A DNA stretch of 64,000 nucleotides from Duodenibacillus sp. (GCA_017628205.1 JAGBZO010000020.1:62001-126000), one strand, 5' to 3'; counted from the stretch's first letter, positions 28,802 through 40,919 are shown. Made by a program: numbers and translations. Notes: a model not told the origin generated them from the sequence alone.

Positions 28802-30259
28802 ATGAAAATGGAATGGGAAGTCGTTATCGGTCTTGAGACCCACGTCCAGTTGTCGACGGAATCGAAAATTTTTTCTGGTGCATCCACGACGTTCGGTGCG
28901 GATGCGAACACGCAGGCTTGCTACATTGATCTGGCATTGCCCGGAGCGCTTCCGGTGTTGAATCGCGGTGCGGTGGAACGCGCCATTAAGTTCGGGTTGG
29001 CCATCGGTGCCGAAGTCGCCGAAAAGTCCGTCTTTGATCGTAAAAATTATTTTTACCCCGATCTCCCGAAGGGGTACCAGATCAGTCAGTTTGAGTTGCC
29101 GACGGTTAAGGGCGGTCAGGTTACGTTTACGGTCGAACCCAAGAACGGCGAATCGTATGTCAAAACGATCGATTTGACTCGTGCTCATTTGGAAGAAGAT
29201 GCCGGCAAAAGCAACCACGGGGTTTTGCGCGGTCAGTCTGGTATCGACCTGAACCGTGCCGGCACGCCGTTGCTTGAAATCGTGACCGAACCGCAATTGC
29301 GTAGTTCCGCCGAAGCGGTCGGTTATGCCCGCGCTTTGCACGCTTTGGTCGTGTGGCTCGGGATTTCGAATGGCAACATGCAAGAAGGCAACTTCCGTTG
29401 TGACGCAAACGTGTCCGTTCGTCCGAAGGGACAGGAAGCGTTCGGTACGCGATGCGAGATCAAGAACCTCAATTCGTTCAAGTTCTTGCAAGACGCCATC
29501 GACTATGAAGTACAACGTCAGATCGAGTTGATTGAATCGGGCGGCAAGGTTGTGCAGGCGACCCGTTTGTATGATCCTGACGCCAACGAGACGCGCGAAA
29601 TGCGAACCAAAGAAGATTCGATGGATTACCGCTATTTCCCGGATCCGGATTTGATGCCCGTCTATATTTCCGAAGACTGGAAGCGGGAAGTTGCCGCCTC
29701 GATGCCCGAACTGCCGGGGCAGATGCGCGCTCGCTTCGTGAATGACTTCGGTTTGAGCGAGTATGACGCCGCCGTACTGACGGCCAATCGCGATGTGGCC
29801 GATTACTTCTGCGCCGTCGCCGCCACGGTTAAGGACAAGAAGATTGCCGCCAACTGGGTGATGGGGGAAGTTGCCGCCAACGTCAACGCCACCGAAGGCA
29901 TGACGTATCGCGAATGCCCCGTACAGGCCGCCGTATTGGCCGGTATTTTGGGACGCATGGCCGACGGCACGATTAATGCCAAGGGGGCCAAGCGTATCTT
30001 CGCTCTCGTTTGGGATGGTGCTCAGGAAACGGTCGATCAGTTGATCGAGAAGGAAGGTTTGAAGCAGATCTCCGATACCGGCGCCATTGAAGCTATCATC
30101 GACGAGATTCTCGCCGCCAACGGCAAGATGGTCGACGAGTTCCGCGCCGGCAAGCAAAAGGCGTTCAACGCATTGGTCGGTCAGGCGATGAAGGCCACTC
30201 GTGGCAAGGCTAATCCGCAGCAAGTCAACGAAATTCTTCGTAAAAAGCTTGAAGCGTAA
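28802..30259 (+). CDS. gatB: Asp/Glu-tRNA amidotransferase subunit B
   Basis: GatB binds the misacylated tRNA and activates its carboxylate with ATP before amidation. The 485-residue protein starts with [23 protein letters not shown], typical of the family, and includes [12 protein letters not shown] and the [12 protein letters not shown] stretch with metal and ATP ligands. The final 150 residues form the helical and YqeY tails that hold the tRNA ([14 protein letters not shown]). It ends the gatCAB operon before a strong terminator. Confidence 0.96.
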   Translation: MKMEWEVVIGLETHVQLSTESKIFSGASTTFGADANTQACYIDLALPGALPVLNRGAVERAIKFGLAIGAEVAEKSVFDRKNYFYPDLPKGYQISQFELPTVKGGQVTFTVEPKNGESYVKTIDLTRAHLEEDAGKSNHGVLRGQSGIDLNRAGTPLLEIVTEPQLRSSAEAVGYARALHALVVWLGISNGNMQEGNFRCDANVSVRPKGQEAFGTRCEIKNLNSFKFLQDAIDYEVQRQIELIESGGKVVQATRLYDPDANETREMRTKEDSMDYRYFPDPDLMPVYISEDWKREVAASMPELPGQMRARFVNDFGLSEYDAAVLTANRDVADYFCAVAATVKDKKIAANWVMGEVAANVNATEGMTYRECPVQAAVLAGILGRMADGTINAKGAKRIFALVWDGAQETVDQLIEKEGLKQISDTGAIEAIIDEILAANGKMVDEFRAGKQKAFNALVGQAMKATRGKANPQQVNEILRKKLEA

Positions 30260-30270
30260 TTGCTAGCGAT

Positions 30271-30308
30271 AAAAAACGCGGCTCCTTAAAAGAGCCGCGT
30301 TTTTTTTG
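30271..30308. terminator. Bidirectional terminator between gatB and pyrE
   Basis: AAAAAACGCGGCTC (30271-30284) and GAGCCGCG followed by TTTTTTTT (30292-30308) form a perfect stem with flanking A and T runs. Confidence 0.92.
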
Positions 30309-30345
30309 CCAAAGTGGCGTCCGTTCGTCTTGGAACGTGCGTCGA

Positions 30346-31023
30346 TCAAGCGCCGTACATGTTACGGTAGTTGGCGACGGCATCGCGATAGGCGCGGGCT
30401 GCTACGGCGGCAGGGCTGTCTCCGTCCATGAACGTCAACAAGTTGGCCAAATTGGCAATGGAGACAACGGGGATGCCCAACGTTTTTTCGACGTCCTGTA
30501 CGGCGGACGTTTCCGTCAATACTTCCGCGTTGCCGCCTTTTTCCATTCGATCGAGAGCAATCAGCACGCCGGACGGCGTGGCATTTGCCGCATTGATCAT
30601 GGCGAAAGATTCGCGAATGGACGTGCCGGCACTGATGACATCGTCAATGATGACGACGCGCCCCTTCAAGGGAGCGCCGACAATCGTACCGCCTTCACCG
30701 TGGTCCTTGGCTTCCTTGCGATTGAATGCGTAGGGAAGGTCGACGCCCATGCGCGCCAGGTTCATGGCAACCGAAGCGACAAGCGGAATGCCTTTGTAAG
30801 CGGGACCAAAGAGCATATCGAATTCAATGCGGCCGGAGTCGCGAGCTTCCAGCAAAGCGCGCGCATAAAAAGCCCCGAGTTGATCCAGCAATGCACCGGT
30901 GTTGAACAGACCGGCATTGAAGAAGTAGGGGCTCATGCGACCTGCTTTCGTTTTGAATTCGCCGAAGCGAAGGACGTTGGCGTTCAGTGCGAATTCGATA
31001 AATTGAGAGTGGTTTTCGGACAT
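30346..31023 (-). CDS. pyrE: Orotate phosphoribosyltransferase
   Basis: PyrE makes orotidine monophosphate from orotate and PRPP in pyrimidine synthesis. The 225 residues contain [10 protein letters not shown] near 68-77, the flexible loop with [10 protein letters not shown] near 103-112 and the PRPP-binding [13 protein letters not shown] near 122-134. Length and motifs are normal. It is divergent from xthA. Confidence 0.95.
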   Translation of the reverse strand: MSENHSQFIEFALNANVLRFGEFKTKAGRMSPYFFNAGLFNTGALLDQLGAFYARALLEARDSGRIEFDMLFGPAYKGIPLVASVAMNLARMGVDLPYAFNRKEAKDHGEGGTIVGAPLKGRVVIIDDVISAGTSIRESFAMINAANATPSGVLIALDRMEKGGNAEVLTETSAVQDVEKTLGIPVVSIANLANLLTFMDGDSPAAVAARAYRDAVANYRNMYGA

Positions 31024-31135
31024 GATTCAACAGGTATGAAAACGGTGATAGATAAAGTTAATACGGTTTTGCCGATCTTATAAATTTTAGCGAAAATTCC
31101 CAGACATTAACCAGTTTTATTCAGAGAGACAAACG

Positions 31136-31915
31136 ATGCTTCGGGTAGTGACTTTTAATGCCAACGGTATTCGTTCCGCGACCGACAAGGGCTTTTGGGA
31201 ATGGTTTGATCAGCAAGACATCGACATTTTGTGCGTGCAAGAATTGAAAGCGCAGCACGCGGACATTCGAGATGAAATCGCAAAGCGTCCCGGCTACGAG
31301 TCGTGGTTTCATTGCGCTCAAAAGAAAGGGTATTCCGGTTGCGGAATTTGGAGTCGCCTGCCCGTCCAGAACGTGACGATTGGCTTTGGTGTGAAGGAAT
31401 TCGATGATGAAGGGCGATACGTTCGCGTCGATTTTCCGAACTTGTCGGTCATTTCCGTCTATTTCCCTGCCGGTACGTCGGGAGATCATCGACAAGAAGC
31501 CAAATATCGTTTTTTAGATGCTTTCTTGGATCATATGGAAGAACTCAAGGCCCAAGGACGCGAAGTATTGGTTTGTGGCGACGTTAATATCGCACATCAC
31601 AACATCGACATTAAGAATTGGCGCGGGAATTTGAAAAACACGGGCTTTTTGCCGGAAGAACGTGCGTGGTTGACAAAAATTTTTGACGAATACGGTTGGG
31701 TTGACGTATTTCGACGCCTCGACAAGCGTCCCGATCAATATACTTGGTGGAGTCAGCGCGGACAAGCGCGTGCCAAAAATGTTGGGTGGAGAATTGACTA
31801 TCACATCTCGACTCAAGACATCGCTTCGGCCGCTCAGTCCGTTCGGATTTACAAAGATGAAAAGTTTTCGGATCATGCTCCGGTCATCTTTGATTACGAC
31901 TGGAAGGTAAGTTAA
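31136..31915 (+). CDS. xthA: Exodeoxyribonuclease III / AP endonuclease
   Basis: This 259-residue enzyme repairs abasic sites and removes 3' blocks from DNA. Family motifs are all present: NANGIRSA near 7-14, CVQELKAQ with the metal-binding Glu near 33-40, the GDVNIAHHNIDIKNW segment near 145-159, YTWWSQRG near 201, and the final SDHAPV with catalytic His. It starts behind AGAGAGAC and is followed after 3 bases by rsuA, so the two are probably co-transcribed. Confidence 0.93.
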   Translation: MLRVVTFNANGIRSATDKGFWEWFDQQDIDILCVQELKAQHADIRDEIAKRPGYESWFHCAQKKGYSGCGIWSRLPVQNVTIGFGVKEFDDEGRYVRVDFPNLSVISVYFPAGTSGDHRQEAKYRFLDAFLDHMEELKAQGREVLVCGDVNIAHHNIDIKNWRGNLKNTGFLPEERAWLTKIFDEYGWVDVFRRLDKRPDQYTWWSQRGQARAKNVGWRIDYHISTQDIASAAQSVRIYKDEKFSDHAPVIFDYDWKVS

Positions 31916-31918
31916 AGA

Positions 31919-32614
31919 ATGCGTTTGGAACAGGTGCTGTTTAGTCAGGGGTTTGGAACTCGTCACGAGTGTCGCGGGTTGATTTCTCTCGGTCGAGTTA
32001 CTTTCGACGGAGAATTGATCGATGATCCCGATGCGGAAGTCGTCCCCGAGGGCAAAGTGTTTACCGTTGACGGAAATCAGTGGCCTTACTTTGAGAAAGC
32101 GTTGATAGCGTTGCATAAGCCCGCCGGCTACGAGTGTTCTCAGAAGCCGTCGTTTCATCCGAGCGTCATGACGTTGTTGCCTGCGCCTCTGCGTGTCAGA
32201 GGGATGCAACCGATCGGACGTCTTGATGAAGACACGACGGGGCTGTTGCTGTTTACCGACGACGGCGCTTTGCAGCACCGACTGATCCATCCGAAACGTC
32301 ATGTGGCGAAGGTCTACGAAGTGACGTGCAAACACCCCGTCAATCAACAGACGTGCGACAAGTTACTGGCCGGCGTACGCTTGGTTGACGAGTCCGTGGA
32401 CGTCAAGGCTCAAGCGTGCGAGCTGACAGGGCCGTCCAGTATTCGAATGACCATCACGACGGGTAAATACCATCAGGTCAAGCGTATGTTGGCCGCTGCC
32501 GGCAATCGTGTCGACGCTTTGCATCGTTCGGCTTTCGGCAAATTCGTGATGCCTCAGGAACTGCGTGTGGGTCAGTGGATGTGGTTGAACGGAAGGCAGG
32601 ACGTTTTGGGGTGA
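31919..32614 (+). CDS. rsuA: 16S rRNA pseudouridine synthase (RsuA family)
   Basis: The 231-residue protein has an N-terminal S4-like RNA-binding domain (about 1-55) and the RsuA catalytic domain with Asp in GRLDEDTTGLLLFTDDG near 100-116, then YHQVKRMLAAAGNRV near 184-198. RsuA forms pseudouridine 516 in 16S rRNA in E. coli. RluE or RluB relatives share the fold, but the HKPAGYECSQKP loop and the length favour RsuA. Confidence 0.85.
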   Translation: MRLEQVLFSQGFGTRHECRGLISLGRVTFDGELIDDPDAEVVPEGKVFTVDGNQWPYFEKALIALHKPAGYECSQKPSFHPSVMTLLPAPLRVRGMQPIGRLDEDTTGLLLFTDDGALQHRLIHPKRHVAKVYEVTCKHPVNQQTCDKLLAGVRLVDESVDVKAQACELTGPSSIRMTITTGKYHQVKRMLAAAGNRVDALHRSAFGKFVMPQELRVGQWMWLNGRQDVLG

Positions 32615-32623
32615 TCAGGTCGC

Positions 32624-33937
32624 ATGATGCCGGGAGAGAAAACGTTGAACAATTGGAGAAAATCGTTGTCGGTTTACAAAGAACCGGCTGCAATCCGTTT
32701 GTTTTTTCTTGGTTTTTCATCCGGCGTGCCGTTATTGCTCGTTTTTGGCACTCTGTCTTTCTGGATGCGTGAGTCGGGGGTCGATCTCAAAACCATCGGC
32801 TTCATGAGTTGGGTCGGGCTATGTTGGGGGTTCAAGTGGGTTTGGGCTCCTTTGGTCGATCGATTGCGGCTGCCCGTACTAACGAGACTCTTGGGGCGTC
32901 GACGAGCCTGGTTGTTTTTATCGCAAATCGGCTTGATCGGAACGTTGAGCGCCATGGCGTTTACGGATCCGGCCCAAAATCTGCGTCAAATGGCCTTGTT
33001 GGCGTTGATGACCGCTTTTTTCGGGGCGACACAGGACATAGCGTTGGATGCGTTCCGCATTGAAAGCGGTTCACCTGAGCAACAAGCCGCTTTTGCGGCA
33101 ACCTATCAGACCGGTTATCGCATCGCCATGATCTGGTCGGGCGCGGGCGCGCTTGCGATTGCGGCAGCCGCTCAGGACAGCGCGTTGGGGGCTTGGACCG
33201 TTTCCTATCTATGTATGGCGGTCAGCATGCTCGTCGGGCTGTTGACCGTGTTGTTCAGTCCGAATACCGAAACGGAAACGATGAGTTCGAGCCGACCCAA
33301 GGTCGGCTTCGCTGCGTGGCTTTATGAAGCGGGAGTTCGACCGTTTACCGAATTTTTCCAACGTTTCGGCGTTTGGGCGATTGTCATTTTATTGTTGATC
33401 GCGACGTATCGAATCAGCGATGTGGTGATGGGGGTGATGGCCAATCCTTTCTATCAGGATATGGGCTTTACCAAAGAGGAAGTGGCCGCCGTCAGTAAGG
33501 TGTTCGGCGTTGTCATGACGTTGTCGGGGGCTATCATCGGGGGCGTCATCGCTTCTCGCATCGGCGTTATGAAAACATTGTTGATCGGTGCGGCTCTGTC
33601 GGCCGTGACAAACATTTTGTTTGCAATGTTGGCTCTCATCGGACATGACCTCGGCTTTTTGATCTTTACTGTTAGTGCGGATAATTTGGCCGGAGGGTTG
33701 GCTTCCGCGGCTTTCGTCGCTTATCTGTCCGGATTGACTACCTCGGCCTATACGGCTACGCAGTACGCCCTTTTCTCGTCGGTCATGTTGCTCTTGCCCA
33801 AGTTTTTGGCGGGGTTTTCCGGCTTGTTGGTCGAAGCCGTCGGGTACTCCGCTTTCTTTTTGGGGACGGCCTGTCTCGGCGTCCCCGTTGTCGTACTCGT
33901 GCTTTTGGCGATGAGGGTTCTCGCTCAACGACAATAA
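32624..33937 (+). CDS. AmpG-like major facilitator transporter
   Basis: The 437-residue protein has about twelve membrane helices and matches AmpG-type permeases: GFSSGVPLLLVFGTLSFWMRE near 31-51, FKWVWAPLVDR near 68-78, and TQDIALDAFRIE near 135-146. AmpG imports anhydromuropeptides for cell-wall recycling. The segment YRISDVVMGVMANPFYQDMGFTKEEVA is also typical of the family. Starts are two consecutive ATG codons. Its stop codon directly abuts the stop of the convergent TRIC gene. Confidence 0.8.
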   Translation: MMPGEKTLNNWRKSLSVYKEPAAIRLFFLGFSSGVPLLLVFGTLSFWMRESGVDLKTIGFMSWVGLCWGFKWVWAPLVDRLRLPVLTRLLGRRRAWLFLSQIGLIGTLSAMAFTDPAQNLRQMALLALMTAFFGATQDIALDAFRIESGSPEQQAAFAATYQTGYRIAMIWSGAGALAIAAAAQDSALGAWTVSYLCMAVSMLVGLLTVLFSPNTETETMSSSRPKVGFAAWLYEAGVRPFTEFFQRFGVWAIVILLLIATYRISDVVMGVMANPFYQDMGFTKEEVAAVSKVFGVVMTLSGAIIGGVIASRIGVMKTLLIGAALSAVTNILFAMLALIGHDLGFLIFTVSADNLAGGLASAAFVAYLSGLTTSAYTATQYALFSSVMLLLPKFLAGFSGLLVEAVGYSAFFLGTACLGVPVVVLVLLAMRVLAQRQ

Positions 33938-34594
33938 TTATTTACGCGCGTGAAACGTCCCGTCGTTGTCTTTTTGACCCTTGTAGGAAATCAGGAGCAA
34001 CTGTTTGTGCCAACAGAACATGCGAATGGCGATGATGAGAATGGAAGAGACCCAAATGCACGCGGTCTGAGGCAATTCGAGCGTGATTAATCCCAGGTAC
34101 ACCCACGAGCCGAGAAATGCGGCGGAAGCGTAAGGTTCTCTATCCGACAGAACCATAGGAACTTTGTTCAAGAAGACGTCTCGAATCAAACCGCCGAAGA
34201 CACCCGTGCAAACGCCCAACATGGTGGCGGGCAACATAGGAAGGCCTGCGGTGTACGACAATGCGGTTCCGCTGACAGCAAACACCCCGAGACCGATCGC
34301 GTCGGCCCAAATAAAGACGGAGAAGGGGAAAAACTGACGGAATCGGCGAATGACGCGGGGAGCGAGCAAGGCCATGACCAAAACGATCCACACGTAGTGT
34401 TCGTGCGAAACCCAATAAAACGGCCGATTGTCAATAATCAGGTCACGGATCAGTCCTCCGCCGAAAGCGGTGGTGAAAGCCAATACGAATACGCCGACCG
34501 GATCGACTTTCTTCCCTTCGGCGGCCAGAATGCCGGCCAAAGCAAAAGCCAAGATACCTAAAAAGTCAGCGGCGGCTAGAAGTTGCGAAGACAT
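33938..34594 (-). CDS. TRIC-type cation channel (YadS/YicG-like, UPF0126)
   Basis: The 218 residues form about seven hydrophobic helices with two internal repeats, each carrying the signature FGGGLIRDLIIDNRPFYW (near 43-60) or FGGLIRDVFLNKVPMVL (near 131-147). Bacterial members are homotrimeric cation channels of unclear role. I chose ATG 34594; the frame extends to TTG 34618 without support. No terminator separates it from the convergent ampG-like gene. Confidence 0.85.
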   Translation of the reverse strand: MSSQLLAAADFLGILAFALAGILAAEGKKVDPVGVFVLAFTTAFGGGLIRDLIIDNRPFYWVSHEHYVWIVLVMALLAPRVIRRFRQFFPFSVFIWADAIGLGVFAVSGTALSYTAGLPMLPATMLGVCTGVFGGLIRDVFLNKVPMVLSDREPYASAAFLGSWVYLGLITLELPQTACIWVSSILIIAIRMFCWHKQLLLISYKGQKDNDGTFHARK

Positions 34595-34738
34595 GGTAAA
34601 AACAGTTGGGCAAAGCAAAAGAATGGCGGATTGTAGAGGAAAAATCCGATGCGCCTCATTTCATCATGGAAGTCAGAGCTTCGCAACAAAACAGGGTAAA
34701 ATTTCGCATTCCGATTTTTTGGCCAGTAAAGCCAGCTT

Positions 34739-36957
<2,219 letters not shown>

Positions 36958-36967
36958 ATCCTGATAA

Positions 36968-37783
36968 ATGAAAGCATTCCTGACCAACATGATCGAGGGG
37001 TTGTTATTGGCCCCCGATCGACACACGTATTGGAACTTCCGTCATTTTGGATTGGCGGGGGACGAATTCGTGTGTTTGGGAACGAATGGAAAGACAATTT
37101 CCGGGTTAATGTTGCCGGGGCAGCCTGATCAGAACGGCGCCATTTTGGGAACCGTTCTGTACTGTCATCCCTGTGATCACAACTATCAGTACTATCTGCC
37201 CCAAATCTCTTGGTTGATTCCGGCCGGATACAACGTGGTTTTGTTTGACTATCGAGGTGCCGGAAAAAGTCAGGGAGAGATGACGTTGGCCGGTAATGTC
37301 GAGGACGCTTTGTCGGTGATGCGTTATTTGCGCACGCGTCGCGACATCGACCCGGAACGTATCGTCATGTTCGGACAAGCAACGGGAGCGGAGGTTGCTC
37401 TCAATGCGGTTAATCGCGATAAACGGGGTGTTGTCGCCTTGATCGTCGAGTCGTTATATTCGTCGCATCAAAATTGGCTGAGCAATCGATTTGGTCCGGG
37501 AGTTGGGTATTTGTGCAGTGCATTCTTATCCAAGGTGTTGCCCGAGCCTCAGGAGGTTATTCGTCAGGTGAGTTTGCCTTTGGCGATTGTTGTACCGGAC
37601 AGAGATAAAACCGTTTCCAAAAAACAAGCCAAAGAGCTTATCGAGCAAGCGCCGAAACAGCGTGAGGTTTGGAGGGCCGAAGGCGTTGGTTATCTGGGTG
37701 TCTTCGTCTATCCGTGTGTATGGCGTTCGCGTTTCCTGGAATTCGTACAAGATGCACTGACACGAAAAGTCGCGTTTGAGTGA
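36968..37783 (+). CDS. Alpha/beta-hydrolase-fold protein lacking the nucleophile
   Basis: The 271-residue protein has the alpha/beta-hydrolase fold: YCHPCDHNYQYYLPQISWLIPAGYNVVLFDYRGAGKSQG near 65-103, a helix, then the nucleophile elbow. That elbow reads GQATGA (136-141), so the Ser of GxSxG is Ala138; the codon GCA at 37379-37381 is clear. The acid VPDRDKTVS near 208-216 is present, but the place of the catalytic His (usually GxGH) reads GVGYLG. Two of three triad residues are gone, so esterase activity is unlikely. It lies 10 bases after tgt and before a terminator. A binding or scaffolding role is possible; nothing points to a ligand. Confidence 0.8.
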   Translation: MKAFLTNMIEGLLLAPDRHTYWNFRHFGLAGDEFVCLGTNGKTISGLMLPGQPDQNGAILGTVLYCHPCDHNYQYYLPQISWLIPAGYNVVLFDYRGAGKSQGEMTLAGNVEDALSVMRYLRTRRDIDPERIVMFGQATGAEVALNAVNRDKRGVVALIVESLYSSHQNWLSNRFGPGVGYLCSAFLSKVLPEPQEVIRQVSLPLAIVVPDRDKTVSKKQAKELIEQAPKQREVWRAEGVGYLGVFVYPCVWRSRFLEFVQDALTRKVAFE

Positions 37784-37784
37784 T

Positions 37785-37820
37785 AAAAAAGCCGTTTCCA
37801 ATGAGGAAGCGGCTTTTTTA
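37785..37820. terminator. Bidirectional terminator after the tgt operon and the porin
   Basis: AAAAAAGCCGTTTCC (37785-37799) pairs with GGAAGCGGCTTTTTT (37805-37819), one G-T wobble; A-run and T-run serve both directions. Confidence 0.88.
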
Positions 37821-37962
37821 TATGCTTGCTTCGGAAAGTTACTCAGAAGCAAGCACAATCGTTTCGGATCATCGGTTGCCGCCTTGCCCTACGGAGGACG
37901 ACATCGGAGAGGTCGATCCGCAATGGGCGTCCGAGGCGGGTTAAACCATGTTCACGGCACGA

Positions 37963-39051
37963 TCAGAACTTGTGCGTCAGACCAAGATAAACCTGAGTGA
38001 CTTTGTTTTCATAGGTTCCTTGTTGGGACGACAAGAAGTCGCGCTCGAACTGTTGATACCCAACCCCGGTATAAAGAGCCGTCTTCTTGGAGAAGGGGTA
38101 CCAATAGCGAACGCCAAGACTCCAAGCGGACAAGTCAAATTGCTTGCCTTCACCAACGACGGGGGCAGCGTATTCACCGTCGGCATAACCGGCCATTACA
38201 TACAGCAACCCGCCTCCCAACGGAGTTGTGTTACCCAGTTGGACGGCCCATCCGTCAAAGCCCTTGCCGATCCAGTCGTTGCCGAGATTGTCGGCGCCCT
38301 TCATCCATTGCGCGATCATTTGCAATTTGGTGACCTGCAAATCGTAGCTGCCGGCAAAACTCACGACCGTTTTATCGTCAAAGTTGAGATTGTTCTCCAT
38401 GCTGGGGTTGTCGGCGTACCGAACGTGTTCGTATGTCAAAGCGCTGTCCAAGGCGCCGTTGGTGTAACGCAACCCGACGCCCATGTAGCGTTCGTTTTGG
38501 CTCGATTGCTCGCTTTCGCTTTTTTGACCAAACGAATACTCGAGGTAGCCTCTAAAGCCGGAGAGATTCGGCGATGCGTAAATGACCATGTTGTCACGGC
38601 GACTTTCGTAGGAGAGCACGCCGGGAACGGCGCCGTCGCCGCCGTCGACGGGGTCGCCGATGCCGAAGATGACGTCATAAGTGCCGGCAGCAGAAGATAA
38701 CGTGCCCACACGTCCGAACATCATCGTCCCGTAGGGACCGCTTACGTGGACGGTCGATTGTCTATGAAAGAGCAATCCCTTGCGCAAAGCCCCGGTGTCG
38801 ACGTCATATTGGTTTTCGAGCTGAAAACCGACGCTCCAGCCGTTACCAAGCGCTTCGGTTCCTTTAAAACCGAAACGAGATCCGGCATTTTGCCCCGACA
38901 TCATCTGTAGTTGATTAACGTCTTGTTTTCCCGTTTCACTCTGATGAGTAAAACGCAGGCCCACGTCCGCGACCCCGTAAAGGGTAAAGTCGGCGGCCGT
39001 AAGGGTGCCGCTCATGCCGGCAATGGTCAGGGCAAAGAGAGTTTTTTTCAT
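37963..39051 (-). CDS. Outer-membrane porin (betaproteobacterial type)
   Basis: The 362-residue product has a signal peptide (MKKTLFALTIAGMSGTLTA), then DFTLYGVADVGL, the first strand of Burkholderiales and Neisseria porins, GSRFGFKGTEALGNGWSVGFQLEN near 65-88, and a C-terminal strand TQVYLGLTHKF ending in Phe for BAM recognition. The alternating pattern suits a 16-strand trimeric barrel. ATG 39051 follows AAAGGA. It comes 47 bases after the deacylase gene with no terminator between them, so it may be the last gene of the Fur-controlled operon and give its substrate passage through the outer membrane. Confidence 0.9.
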   Translation of the reverse strand: MKKTLFALTIAGMSGTLTAADFTLYGVADVGLRFTHQSETGKQDVNQLQMMSGQNAGSRFGFKGTEALGNGWSVGFQLENQYDVDTGALRKGLLFHRQSTVHVSGPYGTMMFGRVGTLSSAAGTYDVIFGIGDPVDGGDGAVPGVLSYESRRDNMVIYASPNLSGFRGYLEYSFGQKSESEQSSQNERYMGVGLRYTNGALDSALTYEHVRYADNPSMENNLNFDDKTVVSFAGSYDLQVTKLQMIAQWMKGADNLGNDWIGKGFDGWAVQLGNTTPLGGGLLYVMAGYADGEYAAPVVGEGKQFDLSAWSLGVRYWYPFSKKTALYTGVGYQQFERDFLSSQQGTYENKVTQVYLGLTHKF

Positions 39052-39098
39052 GCGATTTTTCCTTTCATGGAACAAAAAAATCCATACAACACAAGGGC

Positions 39099-40001
39099 TT
39101 AATAAGCGATCAAATCAACGCCGACGGGGGCAAACAGCGTTCCCGTCATGTAAAGGACGCATCCGTCTTTTTCGGCTCGGACAACTTGAACTTCCTCACC
39201 GTCAAAATTGTGCAAGACGCCTAAAAGTTCGCCTTTGCTTACGTTTTGGTCAGGGGTAACGGACGGATACCAGAGCCCGTCGGCTTGTGCTCCGACGTAC
39301 AACGCCGAGATTTCCCGCTGTTTTCGGGCCTGGTTTATGTCCGTTCGATCGGACGGATGTAACGCGCCCAAATGCGCGAGCACGGAGACAATATCTTTTC
39401 GGTACGCGTTGACTTCCTCCTCCGACCAACGACCTCCGTGACCGCGTTCGATGAGGATCGAGGGCGTACCTCGAGCGGCGGCGCTGTTATACGCTCCGGT
39501 TAGTGCGTCCGATAACACGCGAACAGGGACATCCACGTAAGAGGCGGCATCTCGGGCGATGGCCGTGATATTCGGCTTGCAATTTCCGGGGACGTAGACG
39601 TAGGGAGACAGTCGTTCATGTAGATCCCCTCCGTGCATGTCGATATAGAAGTCGCTCTCATCCTGCAACTGTGTGATCATGGCGGCAAGAATGTGAGATG
39701 CGGATCCGGACGTGGATCCGGGAAAGACTCTGTTGATATTGAGACCGTCGTTCGGATTTAGCGCAGGCACGCGGGCATAAAAGGCTTCACGGTTGACGCA
39801 GGGAATAATCGTGATGCAACCGCATACGCGATGAGCGTTGTTGCTGAGTTCCATCGACAGCCTTTTTGCCGTTTCAATACCAACGTATTCGCAGCCGTGG
39901 ATGCCGGCCGTGATGAGAATTTTCGGTCCCGGTGTGGAACCTTGAATGGTGCAGATCTCCAAGATCTGACCGTTGCAGGTGTGTGTTTTATAAAGTGTCA
40001 T
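39099..40001 (-). CDS. Succinylglutamate desuccinylase/aspartoacylase-family zinc hydrolase
   Basis: The 300-residue protein has the M14-like zinc site of the AstE/AspA family: ITAGIHGCEYVG with His35 and Glu38 as ligands, the NINRVFPG loop near 88-95, and YIDMHGG near 118-124 with the third ligand. ILIERGHGG near 182 carries the catalytic Glu. A C-terminal beta domain with PDQNVSKGELLGVLHNFDGEEV (about 249-270) is also seen in family members. These enzymes hydrolyse N-acyl amino acids in the cytosol. Its place directly after ABC ATPase genes, without the astCADB arginine pathway, suggests action on an imported N-acylated ligand or chelator. No signal peptide is present. Confidence 0.85.
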   Translation of the reverse strand: MTLYKTHTCNGQILEICTIQGSTPGPKILITAGIHGCEYVGIETAKRLSMELSNNAHRVCGCITIIPCVNREAFYARVPALNPNDGLNINRVFPGSTSGSASHILAAMITQLQDESDFYIDMHGGDLHERLSPYVYVPGNCKPNITAIARDAASYVDVPVRVLSDALTGAYNSAAARGTPSILIERGHGGRWSEEEVNAYRKDIVSVLAHLGALHPSDRTDINQARKQREISALYVGAQADGLWYPSVTPDQNVSKGELLGVLHNFDGEEVQVVRAEKDGCVLYMTGTLFAPVGVDLIAY

Positions 40002-40013
40002 GTCGTTTGCGGG

Positions 40014-40919
40014 TTAAAAGTAGACGCGCGTGTCGGCGTGTTTCACATCGCTTGTATTCGGGATCGTTTCCATATCACGTTCGGCCGCCTCAAGCTCGGC
40101 CAGCGAATCGATTTTGGGGATTCCAATACTGCTGACGGCGTGTAGCAATTCCCGTGCATAGGCGTTTTTAATTTGATGAATCTTGGAGATGTCGTCGACG
40201 GATTCAACAAATCGACCACCATGCATGAACCGAACTCGATCACAGAAGTAAGTGATGGCCGTCAGATCGTGGGTGATAAACAAGTAGCTCAGCGAATGTT
40301 CTTTGGCCAAATCCTTGAGCAGATCCATGACTTGAACCTGAGTGGCGGCATCTAGCGAACTGACGGCCTCGTCAAGCAGGATGATCTGCGGCTTGAGGGC
40401 TACGGCGCGGGCGATGCAGACACGCTGAAGTTGCCCACCGGAGAGTTCGTGCGGATATCGTGTCATGAACGCGGCGTCGAGGCCGACCCGTTCGAGTAGT
40501 TCGCAACTGCGGCGGTACTCCTCTTCGGAGGAAATTTGAGCGCCGGCAAGTCGTAACGCCCTAAACGACTCGTGCAAAATCGATTGAACGCGAAAACGCG
40601 GGTTGACGGACGTCGAGTAATCTTGAAAAACAACGGCCATTTTGTTGCGGACAAGGCTGTTTCCCTGCTTCGTTCGTCGACCGTACAACTCGACGCCATT
40701 GATCAAAACGCGCCCCGAATCCGGGGCGAGCAGGCCGCAGAGTACACGGCCGAGGGTGCTTTTCCCTGATCCGGACTCGCCGATAATGCCCAGACATTCG
40801 CTTGTGTTGAGTTCCAAGTCAATACCATGCAGAACGGTTGTTCGTTCTTGACCGAACAACCGACGTTGTTGCTCCTTTTTGAAAGAAAGGACAATGTTTT
40901 CAGCCTTAAGTAGCGTCAC
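40014..40919 (-). CDS. ABC transporter ATP-binding protein (NikE/OppF-like)
   Basis: This 301-residue ATPase powers the transporter with its partner at 40906-41742. Walker A is GESGSGKSTLGR near 48, the signature is LSGGQLQRV near 158, Walker B is IILLDEAVSS near 178 and the switch His lies in FITHDL near 213. The C-terminal extension is long (about 70 residues) and lacks the Cys-rich oligopeptide-binding tail of classical DppD/OppD. I chose GTG 40919, with CGGAG upstream, which overlaps the previous gene by 14 bases; TTG 40949 lies further inside it. Confidence 0.88.
   Translation of the reverse strand: MTLLKAENIVLSFKKEQQRRLFGQERTTVLHGIDLELNTSECLGIIGESGSGKSTLGRVLCGLLAPDSGRVLINGVELYGRRTKQGNSLVRNKMAVVFQDYSTSVNPRFRVQSILHESFRALRLAGAQISSEEEYRRSCELLERVGLDAAFMTRYPHELSGGQLQRVCIARAVALKPQIILLDEAVSSLDAATQVQVMDLLKDLAKEHSLSYLFITHDLTAITYFCDRVRFMHGGRFVESVDDISKIHQIKNAYARELLHAVSSIGIPKIDSLAELEAAERDMETIPNTSDVKHADTRVYF

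Noticed and set aside
37776..38000. 74-codon frame over the terminator and the porin end
   Set aside because: It spans a strong terminator hairpin and the 3' end of the porin gene on the other strand.
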